64,000 nucleotides of DNA from Flavobacteriales bacterium (GTDB lineage Bacteria; Bacteroidota; Bacteroidia; Flavobacteriales_C; GCA-002722245), in the NCBI GenBank assembly GCA_947444925.1, contig CANFBW010000002.1, forward strand, positions 1 to 64,000, read 5' to 3'. A program made the translations under genes and the position numbers. Numbering within the stretch: the stretch's first letter is position 1; each line of letters starts with the position of its first letter. A model generated the notes under the pieces. That model saw only the letters and a program-made list of their open reading frames with translations. It searched no databases and had not been told where the DNA came from. This document shows positions 8,328 to 18,172 of the stretch, one piece after another.

Positions 8328-11300
8328 TTATTTTAATAATACGAGTTTTTCAAAAATGTGGGCGCTTGTGCCATTTTCGCTTTTGACTTTGATTTGGTAG
8401 AGGTAAACACCTCTTCCCAAGGCATCTCCGAAGTCATCCATACCGTCCCAGTCGATAGGCCCAACTCTTCTGCTGTCGGCATAAACTTGATGGGTCAAGG
8501 TTTTAATTAGCTTTCCGGATATAGTGTAAATTAGAATGGTAACGTCTAATTCTCTGCCAATTTGGTTGTGCTCAAAGTAAAATCCGGTTCTTGAGGTGAA
8601 GGGATTCGGATAGTTGAGAACATGTTCGAGAGCTGTTTTTGCGTTGTACGACACTACGAATTCTGTATAAGCACTTGTTGAATTGTCGTAGTTGTCCCAA
8701 AGTTTTGCTTCAATGCTGTGTTTGCCTTCCGCCAAATCGCTGAGGCGGTAGCGAATGCTGCCTTGTCGGTAGTCGTCGATTTTTGGTGTATAGGCCGCCG
8801 ACAGCGGGATCACCTGCGCTGTATTGTTGTCGAGAATTGCGGTCATGCCGTGTCCGATTCCGCCCACAGTGACGTTCATTCCACTGGAGTCGAATGCGCT
8901 GATAATCAATGTGGGAGAATTGTTTGTGAACCCTCCATACACGAAAGTAGAGTCGTTGAGGTAGAGGGATATGGTTGGGCCGCTAACGTCAATCGGTGCC
9001 TTGTTCGAATATCCGCCCACAATGATGCTTTTATCACTTCCTTGCGCATCGCCGTGCGCCTCGTCATAGGCGTAGAAACTGAGTTTCCCATTTCCAAATG
9101 AAGGCGCAATGCCTTTCGGAATCAGGCAATCAAAAGAAAAATCTCCTTGCTTCACGGTAGCAGAGCCTTTAAATAAAACGTTTTGTTGAAGATCAAATGA
9201 GAAAGGATTGGTTCCGTTGTCATTGGCTAAAGTTGCGCTAACAAGTGTTTTGTCAAATAGTGTGCTTTGCACAGTGCCATTGAAATTGGTGAGTTTGTTT
9301 CCCGCAGTATCGCTGATGCTGCCACTGATGCGTACTTTAAGCAGGGCTTTAAGCGTGTCAGTAGCAGTGTTGTTGTAAAGGTCTACGATGGCGTTGACTT
9401 TGATTTTCTCTCTTGGAAGCGCCATACGCATGGCCGGATCTCCGAGCAGGGTAAAGTTGCGGTCGTTTGTGCCTCCGTTGTTGATGACTTTGGTCATTTT
9501 GAAAATATCGCCCAAACGTGTTTTATACCCTTCTGGCTGGCTGAATGCGACATTGTAAAAGGTTTTATTGAGATTAAAGTTGGGTGTCGAAAAAACCAGT
9601 CTTACTGTTGTGAAAAGCGCTATGGCGCCGCCGTGTGGATTTAGCAATAGTAGTTCACCGGCTGTAGTGCGCTGTGTTAAATCATAACGGCTGAATTCGC
9701 AAGTGGCGGTGACGAATAGCGGCATTTTTATACCATTGTTCAAGTCCACTACATCGCTTGACTTAAATACCCCTTCGCTCGTCAGTCCCTCCTCGCCTCC
9801 GTGTCCGGTGTAGTTGACGATGTATGCGCCATTCTCAATTTTGTTTTTTATGGCTGCTGAGGCTTCGGGATATTTGTCGCCTTCAGCATCACGCGTTTGC
9901 TGGTAGGCATCGATGTATATTTTATCGACATTATAGGCTTCTTGTTCGTTTTCCATCTTGGTTGCCAATTGGTTGGCTTGATTGATATGGATGTTAAAGT
10001 CTTCGTCATCCGCAATAAACAAAGCTTCGTTTCGCCATGAGGAATAGACTTGTTTTTTTTGTTTTTCAAAGAAGCTGTTTGAAGCGTCGAAATAATTGCA
10101 GTAGGCAAGGATTTTATCCACTACCGTTTTTGCTTGATCGGCATTATTTACTGGCAGTCGACCGATGCCAATGTCGAGAAGGTCGGGATCGGAAGGCGCC
10201 CATCTTCCTTCGCCGTTGTCAAGAAGTCCGAAAAAATCATCGGAGGTGTAAGAACTTGTGCTTTTTGTAGAGTTAAGAGATTGATAGGTAGGAATGAAAT
10301 TGGGCAGTCCCTTTAGTATGTGTTTGTAGTCAAAGGTGCCATCGCCGAAAAGCAAGAGGTATTTGGGAACTTCGCTTGGTGCTGCTTTGTCGTAAAGCAT
10401 TTTTACGAAATCCCGCAATGCGGCAACGTCAGGAATGCCGGCTGAAAACTCGTTGTAGATTTGCAGAATGTCAACTACTTGAACGCTAAGGGAATCGTTG
10501 TTTTGGTGAAAGCTTGCCAAGCGCTGTGCTTGTTCCCAAAAGGAGGGGTGGGCAACAATGATCAATTCAGTTGGAACGAGGGCATGAAGATTTTGGTTGT
10601 TGATTTTGCCTTCAAATTTCGGTGCAGCAGCAGTTAAAGGGTTGAACAGCACAAATTGGCGCAAAGAATCGGCATTTGCGCTGAAAAATATGCTGTCGCC
10701 ACTGCTTCTAAATTGCTGTTCCCGTGCTTGAAATAAGTTAGTGACATCCCAAATTTTTCCGCCTGAAACAGCCGTGGCAATGTGGTATTCAGGAATGCCA
10801 CCAATACTGATGTGGTCTCTAAAATGAAGTGCTGTGCCATCATATTTCAGTTTACGACGCGCCAAAATTTCAATATAATTGATCCATCCTTCTGAATAGG
10901 AGTCGGGGGCGCTGTATTGAACATCCACATTGATAAGATCTCCGCTGCTCGGTGCGGTGAAATTAACTACAGTATTTTTCGCAATATCGTCGGTTGAATT
11001 TCCTGAAACCATGGCTATCGGATAGGGTCCGTTGCTACTGCCGTTTACATTGACCAAGAAAGAGCTTCCAGCATTGTTGTTGCATTTTGCGTATAACTGG
11101 GCATTGAATGTCAATGAAGAAGAGGTGAGTGCGTTGGGGCAGATGAATTGGAAATTTTGTGTTTGGCTGCCTTCAAAATGGTCTCCTAACCAAAGTCGGC
11201 CGCTGTTGAGCAAATTATTTTCTTCTTTTTCTCGAAAAAATAACTCGTCAAAATCGTAGGTTTTTAGTGTTGCCGGAGCACTTTCTTCTGCTTGCACTAT

Positions 11301-12170
11301 AATGTTTTTCGGACTGTCGTTATTGATTGTTAAAAAAACATAGATGCTGTCTGTATAGAGGTTGATTTCATGGGCAAAAGTACTAGTGCCGCTGTCATAA
11401 TTCCACACGCAAGGTCCTTCTGCGTAAAACAAGAGATAGTCGCCTTGGTCGAAAATTCCATTTCCGTTGTCAATTCTTTGTACAGCGAGTTCCGGGAGGT
11501 CGTCACTCCTGAAAGCACTATTTGCGTGTGGCAACATCTTTCCTCCTCTACCATGTATTTTGATGTTGTCGAGATTTCCAATATTTTCAGTGGAAATTCC
11601 AGCGTTTTGTAAAGTGCTGTAGTCAATTTTGTAAATACCAGTTTGTGTGATGCTCCATTTATACCATGGGTTTGTTGCCAAAACAGAATTGCTGGCGCTG
11701 CGGTATTTTTCGCTGCTTTGTTTTTTTGCGTAACTGGCGCTTTCAATTCGGAAATCGAACGAAAGCACTCTTTGTATTTGTCCCGCTTCGTTTTTGAATA
11801 AGGGAAACATTGAAAACGTAACAATGGTTTTTTTAGCAGAAATGCCTTTTTGAAAAGACCATTTTGGTGCGATTGGCAGATTTTCAGCGCTTCGGATTGT
11901 TTTTTCGTAGGGAGAAAAGACGATGTTGTCGATACTGACTGTGAGCGAATCTAAGGTTTGCGGCAAGGATATGGAGCTGTTGTGTGGGGCGATTTCAAAT
12001 TTTTCTCCATCGCTCAAGAGCAAGGTGTCGGCGCTCATGTCAACATGAAAAACCTGTGCTACCGAGCTATTTGCGAGGAGAATAAGTAGAAGAGAAAGTG
12101 CTTTGGCAAATTGTTTCACGGATATAAAGTAAAGGTTTTCTGCCATCATTGGTAAATTTTTTTCTGTCAA
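8328..12170 (-). CDS. PorU-like C25 sortase, tandem paralogue (copy 2)
   Basis: A 1280-residue full-length relative of the neighbouring PorU, 24 bp upstream of it on the same strand. It has the same architecture: signal peptide (ends LANSSVAQ), N-terminal domain, FGDGTFDYK segment, catalytic His in YTGHGGEEGL, Cys in TATCEFSRYD, and a C-terminal NYPNPF/WDGMDDFGD module. Both catalytic residues are kept, so it is probably active. The motif around the Cys is less canonical (SRYDLTQRT). The start could be this ATG or the ATGs at codons 8 and 9, which leave a better signal peptide. The copy may handle a subset of cargo or work redundantly; this is inference. Confidence 0.85.
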   Translation of the reverse strand: MTEKNLPMMAENLYFISVKQFAKALSLLLILLANSSVAQVFHVDMSADTLLLSDGEKFEIAPHNSSISLPQTLDSLTVSIDNIVFSPYEKTIRSAENLPIAPKWSFQKGISAKKTIVTFSMFPLFKNEAGQIQRVLSFDFRIESASYAKKQSSEKYRSASNSVLATNPWYKWSITQTGIYKIDYSTLQNAGISTENIGNLDNIKIHGRGGKMLPHANSAFRSDDLPELAVQRIDNGNGIFDQGDYLLFYAEGPCVWNYDSGTSTFAHEINLYTDSIYVFLTINNDSPKNIIVQAEESAPATLKTYDFDELFFREKEENNLLNSGRLWLGDHFEGSQTQNFQFICPNALTSSSLTFNAQLYAKCNNNAGSSFLVNVNGSSNGPYPIAMVSGNSTDDIAKNTVVNFTAPSSGDLINVDVQYSAPDSYSEGWINYIEILARRKLKYDGTALHFRDHISIGGIPEYHIATAVSGGKIWDVTNLFQAREQQFRSSGDSIFFSANADSLRQFVLFNPLTAAAPKFEGKINNQNLHALVPTELIIVAHPSFWEQAQRLASFHQNNDSLSVQVVDILQIYNEFSAGIPDVAALRDFVKMLYDKAAPSEVPKYLLLFGDGTFDYKHILKGLPNFIPTYQSLNSTKSTSSYTSDDFFGLLDNGEGRWAPSDPDLLDIGIGRLPVNNADQAKTVVDKILAYCNYFDASNSFFEKQKKQVYSSWRNEALFIADDEDFNIHINQANQLATKMENEQEAYNVDKIYIDAYQQTRDAEGDKYPEASAAIKNKIENGAYIVNYTGHGGEEGLTSEGVFKSSDVVDLNNGIKMPLFVTATCEFSRYDLTQRTTAGELLLLNPHGGAIALFTTVRLVFSTPNFNLNKTFYNVAFSQPEGYKTRLGDIFKMTKVINNGGTNDRNFTLLGDPAMRMALPREKIKVNAIVDLYNNTATDTLKALLKVRISGSISDTAGNKLTNFNGTVQSTLFDKTLVSATLANDNGTNPFSFDLQQNVLFKGSATVKQGDFSFDCLIPKGIAPSFGNGKLSFYAYDEAHGDAQGSDKSIIVGGYSNKAPIDVSGPTISLYLNDSTFVYGGFTNNSPTLIISAFDSSGMNVTVGGIGHGMTAILDNNTAQVIPLSAAYTPKIDDYRQGSIRYRLSDLAEGKHSIEAKLWDNYDNSTSAYTEFVVSYNAKTALEHVLNYPNPFTSRTGFYFEHNQIGRELDVTILIYTISGKLIKTLTHQVYADSRRVGPIDWDGMDDFGDALGRGVYLYQIKVKSENGTSAHIFEKLVLLK

Positions 12171-12275
12171 AAAGCAGAATAAATCGAACTTTCAATAAAA
12201 AATATTGTTACTTTTCGATTTCTATTGATTATATTCGAGATTAAGATTGTAAAAATAATTTGTATAATTGTGCCT

Positions 12276-13286
12276 GTGAAAAGTAAAACTATCGTAACGT
12301 TTGGTAAGCTAGGCGTAGTTGGACTCTTGATTGTTCTGAGTGAACTGATCAATCCAACGCTAGCTTCTGCTCAGGATCCTGAGTTCACGCAATTCTATGC
12401 TAACCCTCTGTATTTGAATCCAGCAATGGCTGGTACGCATAGGTGTCCGCGCTTTGTGTCAAACTACAGAAATCAGTGGCCGGCTATTTCCGGTACTTTT
12501 GTAACTTACAGTGCTTCCTATGATCAGCATGTTGATGTTTTGTCGGGAGGTCTTGGTGTGCTTGTGACGCAGGATCGCGCAGGTGAAGGAACTTTGAATA
12601 CTTTGAATGCAAGTTTGATATATTCGTATCATTTGGCAATAACAAAATCATTTTCACTAAAAGTTGGTTTTCAAGGCACGTACCACCAAAAATCAGTGGA
12701 TTGGAATAAATTGAATTTTGGCGACATGATTGATGCTAAATTTGGTTTTATTAATAAAACACAAGAGGTGCAGCCAAGTACAACCGTTTCTATGGTGGAT
12801 TTTTCTGCTGGGATTTTAGGCTATAGTAAGTCTTTTTTCATTGGAGGAGCGGTGCACCATATTTTGGAGCCAAACGAATCTTTTTACATAGGAGGTAGAA
12901 GTCCTTTGCCAATGAAGTTCACGGGCCACGCAGGTGCTGTGATTCCGCTTGGTGCGCCACAACGTGGAAGAGGTAAAGGAGCGCCGCAAAGTTCAATCTC
13001 TCCCAATGTGTTGTTTAGGATGCAAAAAGATTTTCAACAATTGAATTTGGGGGTATACGTTACAAAAGGTCCAATCGTAGGTGGTCTTTGGTATAGAAAT
13101 TCAGATTCTTTCATTTTGTTGGTGGGTGTACAACAAGGATTTTTTAAATTTGGTTACAGTTATGACGTTACTGTATCTAAATTGAGTAATGCGACAGCTG
13201 GTTCACACGAGATTTCTTTGGCATTGTTGTTTGACTGTAAGCCAAGAACAAAGAAATTCAGACCACTTAGTTGTCCATCGTTTTAA
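12276..13286 (+). CDS. PorP/SprF family T9SS-associated outer-membrane protein
   Basis: A barrel protein of the PorP/SprF family, whose members help secretion or surface anchoring of gliding adhesins and CHU_C-type cargo. The mature N-terminus reads QDPEFTQFYANPLYLNPAMAG, the family signature, followed by RNQWPAISGTFVTYSASYDQ. The ORF track starts at base 12225. I prefer the in-frame GTG at 12276, because it gives a clean signal peptide (VKSKTIVTF...LASA) of normal length. It is divergent from the porU pair and 26 nt upstream of gldJ, so it is probably in one operon with it. Whether it is the core PorP or one of the usual extra copies cannot be told from sequence. Confidence 0.88.
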   Translation: MKSKTIVTFGKLGVVGLLIVLSELINPTLASAQDPEFTQFYANPLYLNPAMAGTHRCPRFVSNYRNQWPAISGTFVTYSASYDQHVDVLSGGLGVLVTQDRAGEGTLNTLNASLIYSYHLAITKSFSLKVGFQGTYHQKSVDWNKLNFGDMIDAKFGFINKTQEVQPSTTVSMVDFSAGILGYSKSFFIGGAVHHILEPNESFYIGGRSPLPMKFTGHAGAVIPLGAPQRGRGKGAPQSSISPNVLFRMQKDFQQLNLGVYVTKGPIVGGLWYRNSDSFILLVGVQQGFFKFGYSYDVTVSKLSNATAGSHEISLALLFDCKPRTKKFRPLSCPSF

Positions 13287-13312
13287 GTTGAATTAATTAT
13301 AATAAGAGTAAT

Positions 13313-14833
13313 ATGAATCGTAAGATGCATTTAAAATTAGGCAGTGTTTGTGCAGTATCGGCAATGATTTTGCTGAGTGGTTGTGGGAAGGACGTGTCCA
13401 ATTCAACGGGTTGGAATAACAATGACCCTAAAAATGGCGGATTTGAAGTGCAGCCTTATGGTGAGCAAGAAACTGGCCCGGGATTGATTCTTGTAGAAGG
13501 GGGTCGTTTCACAATGGGACAAAATGAGCAAGATGTGATGTATGAGTGGGATAGTAAACCACGTACAATGTCGGTTTCCTCTTTTTATATGGATGAAACG
13601 GAGATTAGAAATATTGACTGGAGAGAATATGTATATTGGTTGAGCCGTGTTTTCGGACAAAGTTATCCTGAGGTAATCAAAAAAGCGCTTCCTGATACTT
13701 TGGCTTGGAGAGATGAGTTGGCATATAACGAAGAATATGTGGATTGGTATTACAGACATCCCGCTTATAACGAATATCCGGTTGTAGGAGTGAACTGGTT
13801 GCAAGCAACTGATTATTGTATTTGGAGAACCGACCGCGTGAATGAGATGATCATGATCAGAGAAGGTATCTTGAAAGTGAATCCAAATCAACAAGACGAC
13901 GATAACTTTAATACAGAAGCCTATTTGACTGGACAGTATGTTGGTGAAGTGAAAGGCGACTTAGTCAATTTGGATCCCAACACAGGTGGCTTTAGAAAAG
14001 TTGTTAGAGAAGATGGTATCATTCTTCCTAAATACCGTCTCCCAACAGAGGCTGAGTGGGAATATGCTGCAATCGGTTTGATTGGAAATACAATTGATGA
14101 GCGTATTATTGACCGTCGTATTTATCCATGGAATGGACACTGGGTGCGCAATAAGGACGATAAGTGGCAAGGTGAGATGATGGCCAACGTTATGCGTGCA
14201 AAAGGAGACATGATGGGTGTTGCCAGCAAGTTGAATGATGCTGCTGATATCACTGCGCCAGTGCGTTCTTTCTGGCCTAATGACTATGGATTGTACCATA
14301 TGGCTGGTAACGTTTCTGAATGGGTGATGGATGTTTACCGTCCTTTGTCTTTAGAAGACAACAACGAGTTTAGAGCATTTAGAGGTAACGTATTCAAAAC
14401 TTTTCAAGAAGATGCGAGTGAGCCAGATGTATTGGCTGAGAAAGACTCTTTGGGAAGAATGGTATACAGAGATGTTGACGTTGAAAAAGACAACTTAGCG
14501 CAAAGAAGAAATTATAAAAGATCAAACAATATTGACTTCTTAGATGGTGACTTCACTTCATCGGTTTATTTCACTGACGAAGGTTATAAAGATGCAACCA
14601 AACAAAATAAATTGATGTATGAAAATGCAGCTCCTGCTGTAACAGGTCATTCTTTGATGTCTCAGAGAACCCGTGTTTACAAAGGTGGTTCTTGGAAAGA
14701 CAGAACCTACTGGATGGTTCCTGGAACAAGAAGATATTTAGATGAAGATCAATCTACAGACTGTATCGGTTTCCGTTGTGCAATGCACAGAGTGGGAAGT
14801 CCGGTTGCATTTGGCGGGGAGAACGGCAAATAG
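13313..14833 (+). CDS. gldJ: Gliding motility lipoprotein GldJ (FGE/SUMF1 fold)
   Basis: A 506-residue lipoprotein with lipobox LSGC (Cys24). It is built on the formylglycine-generating-enzyme/SUMF1 fold: ILVEGGRFTMGQNEQD, SSFYMDETEI, PVVGVNWLQATDYC, RLPTEAEWEYAA, MAGNVSEWVMDVYR and a final GFRCAM. The N-terminal GWNNNDPKNGGFEV segment and the long inserts are typical of GldJ rather than GldK. GldJ is an outer-membrane lipoprotein needed for gliding and for stability of the GldK/T9SS ring. The gene follows a porP homologue and is followed by a strong terminator and murF. Confidence 0.92.
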   Translation: MNRKMHLKLGSVCAVSAMILLSGCGKDVSNSTGWNNNDPKNGGFEVQPYGEQETGPGLILVEGGRFTMGQNEQDVMYEWDSKPRTMSVSSFYMDETEIRNIDWREYVYWLSRVFGQSYPEVIKKALPDTLAWRDELAYNEEYVDWYYRHPAYNEYPVVGVNWLQATDYCIWRTDRVNEMIMIREGILKVNPNQQDDDNFNTEAYLTGQYVGEVKGDLVNLDPNTGGFRKVVREDGIILPKYRLPTEAEWEYAAIGLIGNTIDERIIDRRIYPWNGHWVRNKDDKWQGEMMANVMRAKGDMMGVASKLNDAADITAPVRSFWPNDYGLYHMAGNVSEWVMDVYRPLSLEDNNEFRAFRGNVFKTFQEDASEPDVLAEKDSLGRMVYRDVDVEKDNLAQRRNYKRSNNIDFLDGDFTSSVYFTDEGYKDATKQNKLMYENAAPAVTGHSLMSQRTRVYKGGSWKDRTYWMVPGTRRYLDEDQSTDCIGFRCAMHRVGSPVAFGGENGK

Positions 14834-14857
14834 TGGAATAAACAATCTACAAACTTT

Positions 14858-14895
14858 AAAAATCCCTCAGCACTTGTGCAGAGGGATTTTTTTTT
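14858..14895 (+). terminator. Intrinsic terminator after gldJ
   Basis: AAATCCCTC and GAGGGATTT pair around an inner GCAC-TT-GTGC helix, followed by a run of T residues. It ends the porP-gldJ transcript 25 nt after the gldJ stop and 12 nt before murF. Confidence 0.85.
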
Positions 14896-14906
14896 AAAAT
14901 CAATTT

Positions 14907-16184
14907 ATGCGTATTGAAGAACTGTACTCGATTTTTATAGCCCAGCATCAAAAGATTTGCACAGATACCAGAAAGGTAGAACAGGGCGCTATCTATTTTG
15001 CGTTGAAAGGCGATAATTTTGATGCGAATGATTTTGCATTGCAGGCTCTTGCTAGCGGCTGTTCCTATGCTGTAGTTGATAAATCGTCGGTTGTTGGTGC
15101 GAATTGCATTCTTGTTGCTGATGCTTTGACAACACTGCAAGAACTTGCGTTGTACCATCGCCAGCAACTTAACATCCCAGTGATCGGGATCACAGGCAGC
15201 AACGGCAAAACCACTACAAAGGAATTGGTGAAAGCGGTATTGGACACGCAGTTCAAAGTACATTGCACCAAAGGCAATTTAAACAACCATATTGGTGTGC
15301 CATTGACGCTTTTGTCAATGCCCCTCGATACTGAAATTGCAATCATAGAAATGGGAGCCAACCATCCTTTAGAAATTGAGTTTTTATGTCGCATCGCAGC
15401 GCCGAATTACGGAATGGTAACCAATATAGGGAAAGCGCATTTGGAAGGATTTGGTGGCTTTGAGGGCGTTATAAAAACAAAGTCTGAAATGTACCACTAT
15501 GTTGCTGCGCACACAGGAAAAGTTTTTGTGAATGCTTCGGATCCTTTGTTAATGAAGCAGTCGGCAGAGGTTGGCGATCGTATTCTATATCAAAATGATG
15601 TTTTTTTCGGAAGTGTAAAGGCACTTTTTCCTTCGGTTCACGCTGAGTTGCATTTTAATGGCGACTGCATTGATCTTCAAACACATTTGTTTGGGGAACA
15701 TAATTTGATCAATATGGTGGCCGCCGCTGCTGTAGGCAATGAGTTTTTTGTTTCGGTAGCGAATATTCAAAAGGCTTTGACGCAATACCAACCCGACAAC
15801 AATCGCTCGCAAATCAAAAAATCAGCGAAGGGCAACATGCTTATTTTAGACGCATACAATGCTAACCCTAGTTCAATGCGACTCGCCCTGCTTGCTTTTG
15901 CAAAAGTGGAAGACGACAATAAATTTGCAATTGTAGGAGATATGTTGGAGTTAGGTGACGCTGCTGAAGAGGAACACCAAGCCATTGTTCAGTTGTTAAG
16001 CGCGCAAAAAATTAATGCCTATTTGGTAGGTGCTGAATTTGAAAAGTGTGCAGGAAACTTTAAAAGCTTTGCCACCGCAGGGGATTTAAAGACTTATTTG
16101 TCTTCGCAAAACATTGAAATGTGCACGGTACTTATCAAGGGATCTCGGGGCATTAAGCTGGAGCAGCTCGAAGAAGTGTTGTAA
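14907..16184 (+). CDS. murF: UDP-N-acetylmuramoyl-tripeptide--D-alanyl-D-alanine ligase
   Basis: A Mur ligase that adds D-Ala-D-Ala to UDP-MurNAc-tripeptide in the cytoplasm. It shows the three-domain layout: an N-terminal UDP-binding domain with DTRKVEQGAIYFALKG; a central ATPase with the P-loop GITGSNGKTTTKEL, the EMGANHPLEIE segment and NIGKAHLEGFG; and a C-terminal domain with LILDAYNANPSSM and GDMLELG. At 425 residues it is of normal length. It begins right after the gldJ terminator and is followed by a bidirectional hairpin. Confidence 0.96.
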   Translation: MRIEELYSIFIAQHQKICTDTRKVEQGAIYFALKGDNFDANDFALQALASGCSYAVVDKSSVVGANCILVADALTTLQELALYHRQQLNIPVIGITGSNGKTTTKELVKAVLDTQFKVHCTKGNLNNHIGVPLTLLSMPLDTEIAIIEMGANHPLEIEFLCRIAAPNYGMVTNIGKAHLEGFGGFEGVIKTKSEMYHYVAAHTGKVFVNASDPLLMKQSAEVGDRILYQNDVFFGSVKALFPSVHAELHFNGDCIDLQTHLFGEHNLINMVAAAAVGNEFFVSVANIQKALTQYQPDNNRSQIKKSAKGNMLILDAYNANPSSMRLALLAFAKVEDDNKFAIVGDMLELGDAAEEEHQAIVQLLSAQKINAYLVGAEFEKCAGNFKSFATAGDLKTYLSSQNIEMCTVLIKGSRGIKLEQLEEVL

Positions 16185-16216
16185 GCACGTTCCTTTGTTC
16201 ACCAAAGGAACGTGCT
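16184..16216. terminator. Perfect 14-bp hairpin between convergent genes
   Basis: AGCACGTTCCTTTG and CAAAGGAACGTGCT flank a 5-nt loop, immediately at the murF stop and 6 bp from the stop of the convergent gene. A T-rich tail (ATTTTTTGC) follows on the plus strand. It probably terminates transcription from both sides. Confidence 0.75.
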
Positions 16217-16222
16217 GTATGC

Positions 16223-16669
16223 TTATTTTTTGCTTCCGAAATAGAAAGTGAATTCCAATAATCCTCTGAATCCAGAGTAAATAAAACTGTTGTTGAAAGA
16301 GCTCATGCCTACACCTGATTCTACAGTGATACTCATTCTTTTGTTGCCCATTGGGAAAACCTCAACACCGATTGGGATGAAGGTATTGTAACCGAATGTG
16401 TTGTTTGAAAAAGCAAACCATGAGCCAACCCCAATACCAAAGTAGGGCTTGGCATTTTCGGAGGTAAAAACTCTGGCAATTGCGCTAACACTTGGACTCG
16501 CGATTAATCGTCCTGCTCCATAACCGAGGCCGAGGCGGCCGATAACGCCAAATTTGTTTTCATGGCTGCTTTTGATATTCAATCCGCCATTTCCCAAGCC
16601 AACGCCCAGTTGCGCGAAGGCGATGCTGCTGATGAAACAAAGGAAGAGTGCTGTGGTAATTTTTTTCAT
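16223..16669 (-). CDS. Small predicted outer-membrane beta-barrel protein
   Basis: A 148-residue exported protein with a typical signal peptide (MKKITTALFLCFISSIAFAQ). It then has glycine-rich alternating strands (LGVGLGNGGLNI, YFGIGVGSWFAF) and an aromatic C-terminal strand ending FTFYFGSKK, as expected for an eight-stranded barrel. I do not recognise a named family. It is a single-gene unit facing murF and shares the bidirectional terminator. Confidence 0.7.
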   Translation of the reverse strand: MKKITTALFLCFISSIAFAQLGVGLGNGGLNIKSSHENKFGVIGRLGLGYGAGRLIASPSVSAIARVFTSENAKPYFGIGVGSWFAFSNNTFGYNTFIPIGVEVFPMGNKRMSITVESGVGMSSFNNSFIYSGFRGLLEFTFYFGSKK

Positions 16670-16775
16670 ATGGGGTGTTTTATACGTTTGTGGGAAAAAT
16701 ACAAAAGATAAATAGGTTCGTACTCAAAAAGTACAAAAGTTTATAACAGTGCAAAAAGCTAAAATGTTGAAAGCT

Positions 16776-18171
16776 TTATTCGGTGGAGCCAGTCATGTCC
16801 TCGGGACGCACCCAAGTATCGAATTCTTGTGCTGAAAGGTAGCCCAAACGCAAGGCTTCGTGCTTTAACGTTGTTCCGTTTTTGTGCGCTGCCTGAGCTA
16901 TTTCAGCTGCTTTATAGTAGCCTATTTTACTGTTTAACGCGGTGACAAGCATCAATGAGTTTGTCAAATGTTCTTGCACTCTTTGTAAATTGGGTTGAAT
17001 TCCTTTGGCGCAGTGGTCGCTGAAGGATGCGCATGCATCACCGATCAAACGTGCCGAATGCAAAAAGTTATAGATCATTAACGGTTTGAAAACGTTTAAC
17101 TCGAAGTGACCATTCATTCCACCGATGGATAGCGCAACGTCGTTGCCCATCACTTGCGCGCACACCATAGTCAGCGCTTCGCATTGCGTTGGATTCTCCT
17201 TTCCTGGCATAATAGACGAGCCCGGTTCATTGGCCGGAATGGTGATTTCACCAATTCCTGAGCGGGGACCCCGAACAAAGCATGCGTATATCGTTGGCTA
17301 TTTTCATCAAACTAACGGCGAGCTGCTTCAATGCACCATGCGTTTCTATAAGAGCGTCGTGTGCTGCAAGCGCTTCAAATTTATTGCTCGCCGACACAAA
17401 AGGCAGTCCGCTTAAAGTTGCGATGTTGTCGGCTACCAATTCGGAATAGCCTTTTGGCGCGTTGATCCCTGTGCCTACAGCTGTTCCGCCAAGGGCCAGT
17501 TCCGACAAATGCAAAAGCGTATTGTTCAAGGCTCGCAATCCGTGATCGAGTTGCGAAACGTAGCCGCTGAATTCTTGACCGAGCGTGAGCGGTGTCGCAT
17601 CCATAAAATGTGTTCTCCCGATCTTCACGATGTTTTTCATTTCGCTTGACTTTACTGCAAGCGCATCGCGCAGTTTTTGAACCCCTGGTATGGTGTTGTC
17701 AGCGAGCATCTTGTAGGCAGCAATGTGCATTGCCGTTGGAAAAGTGTCGTTGGATGACTGTGATTTATTGACGTCGTCGTTGGCGTTCAGTAATTTTTCT
17801 CCTTCACCCAAGGCATTGCCCAACAGCACATGAGCGCGGTTGGAAATTACCTCGTTTACATTCATGTTCGTTTGTGTTCCTGATCCTGTCTGCCATACCA
17901 CCAAAGGGAATTGATCATCAAGTTTGGCGGCGATGATTTCGTCGCACACCACGCTAATGATTTCTTTTTTTTCTTTGCTGATGGCACCAAGCGCAAAATT
18001 GCTTTGCGCTGCTGCTTTCTTAAGCAGTGCAAAGGCGCGAATAATTTCAATGGGCATGGTGTTGTTGCCAATCTTGAAATTTTGAATAGAACGCTGCGTT
18101 TGTGCCCCCCAATACTTATCGGCTGGTACTTGAACCTCGCCTAAAGTATCGTGTTCTACCCTAAAGTTCAT
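16776..18171 (-). pseudogene. fumC: Class II fumarate hydratase, interrupted by a one-base frameshift
   Basis: Two ORFs (17248-18171 and 16776-17210) together encode one FumC: N-terminal [33 protein letters not shown], the TxxGxGxN segment [11 protein letters not shown], and the fumarase signature [11 protein letters not shown] in the second part. After ...IRMLCSG the frame is lost. Removing one base at about 17268 (GGGGTCCCC on the coding strand) restores [10 protein letters not shown] and an uninterrupted protein of 464 residues, the normal FumC length. No other damage is visible. A sequencing or assembly error is therefore at least as likely as a real mutation. The enzyme interconverts fumarate and malate in the TCA cycle. 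It is co-oriented with the guanylyltransferase gene, with a one-base gap. Confidence 0.92.
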
Positions 18172-18172
18172 G

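Noticed and set aside
8328-12170. Idea that the second PorU is a gingipain-like cargo protease rather than a sortase
   Set aside because: It shares the PorU-specific TATCEFSR motif, full length and adjacent position with copy 1. A gingipain-type peptidase would be expected to look different around the active site. It remains a weaker alternative.
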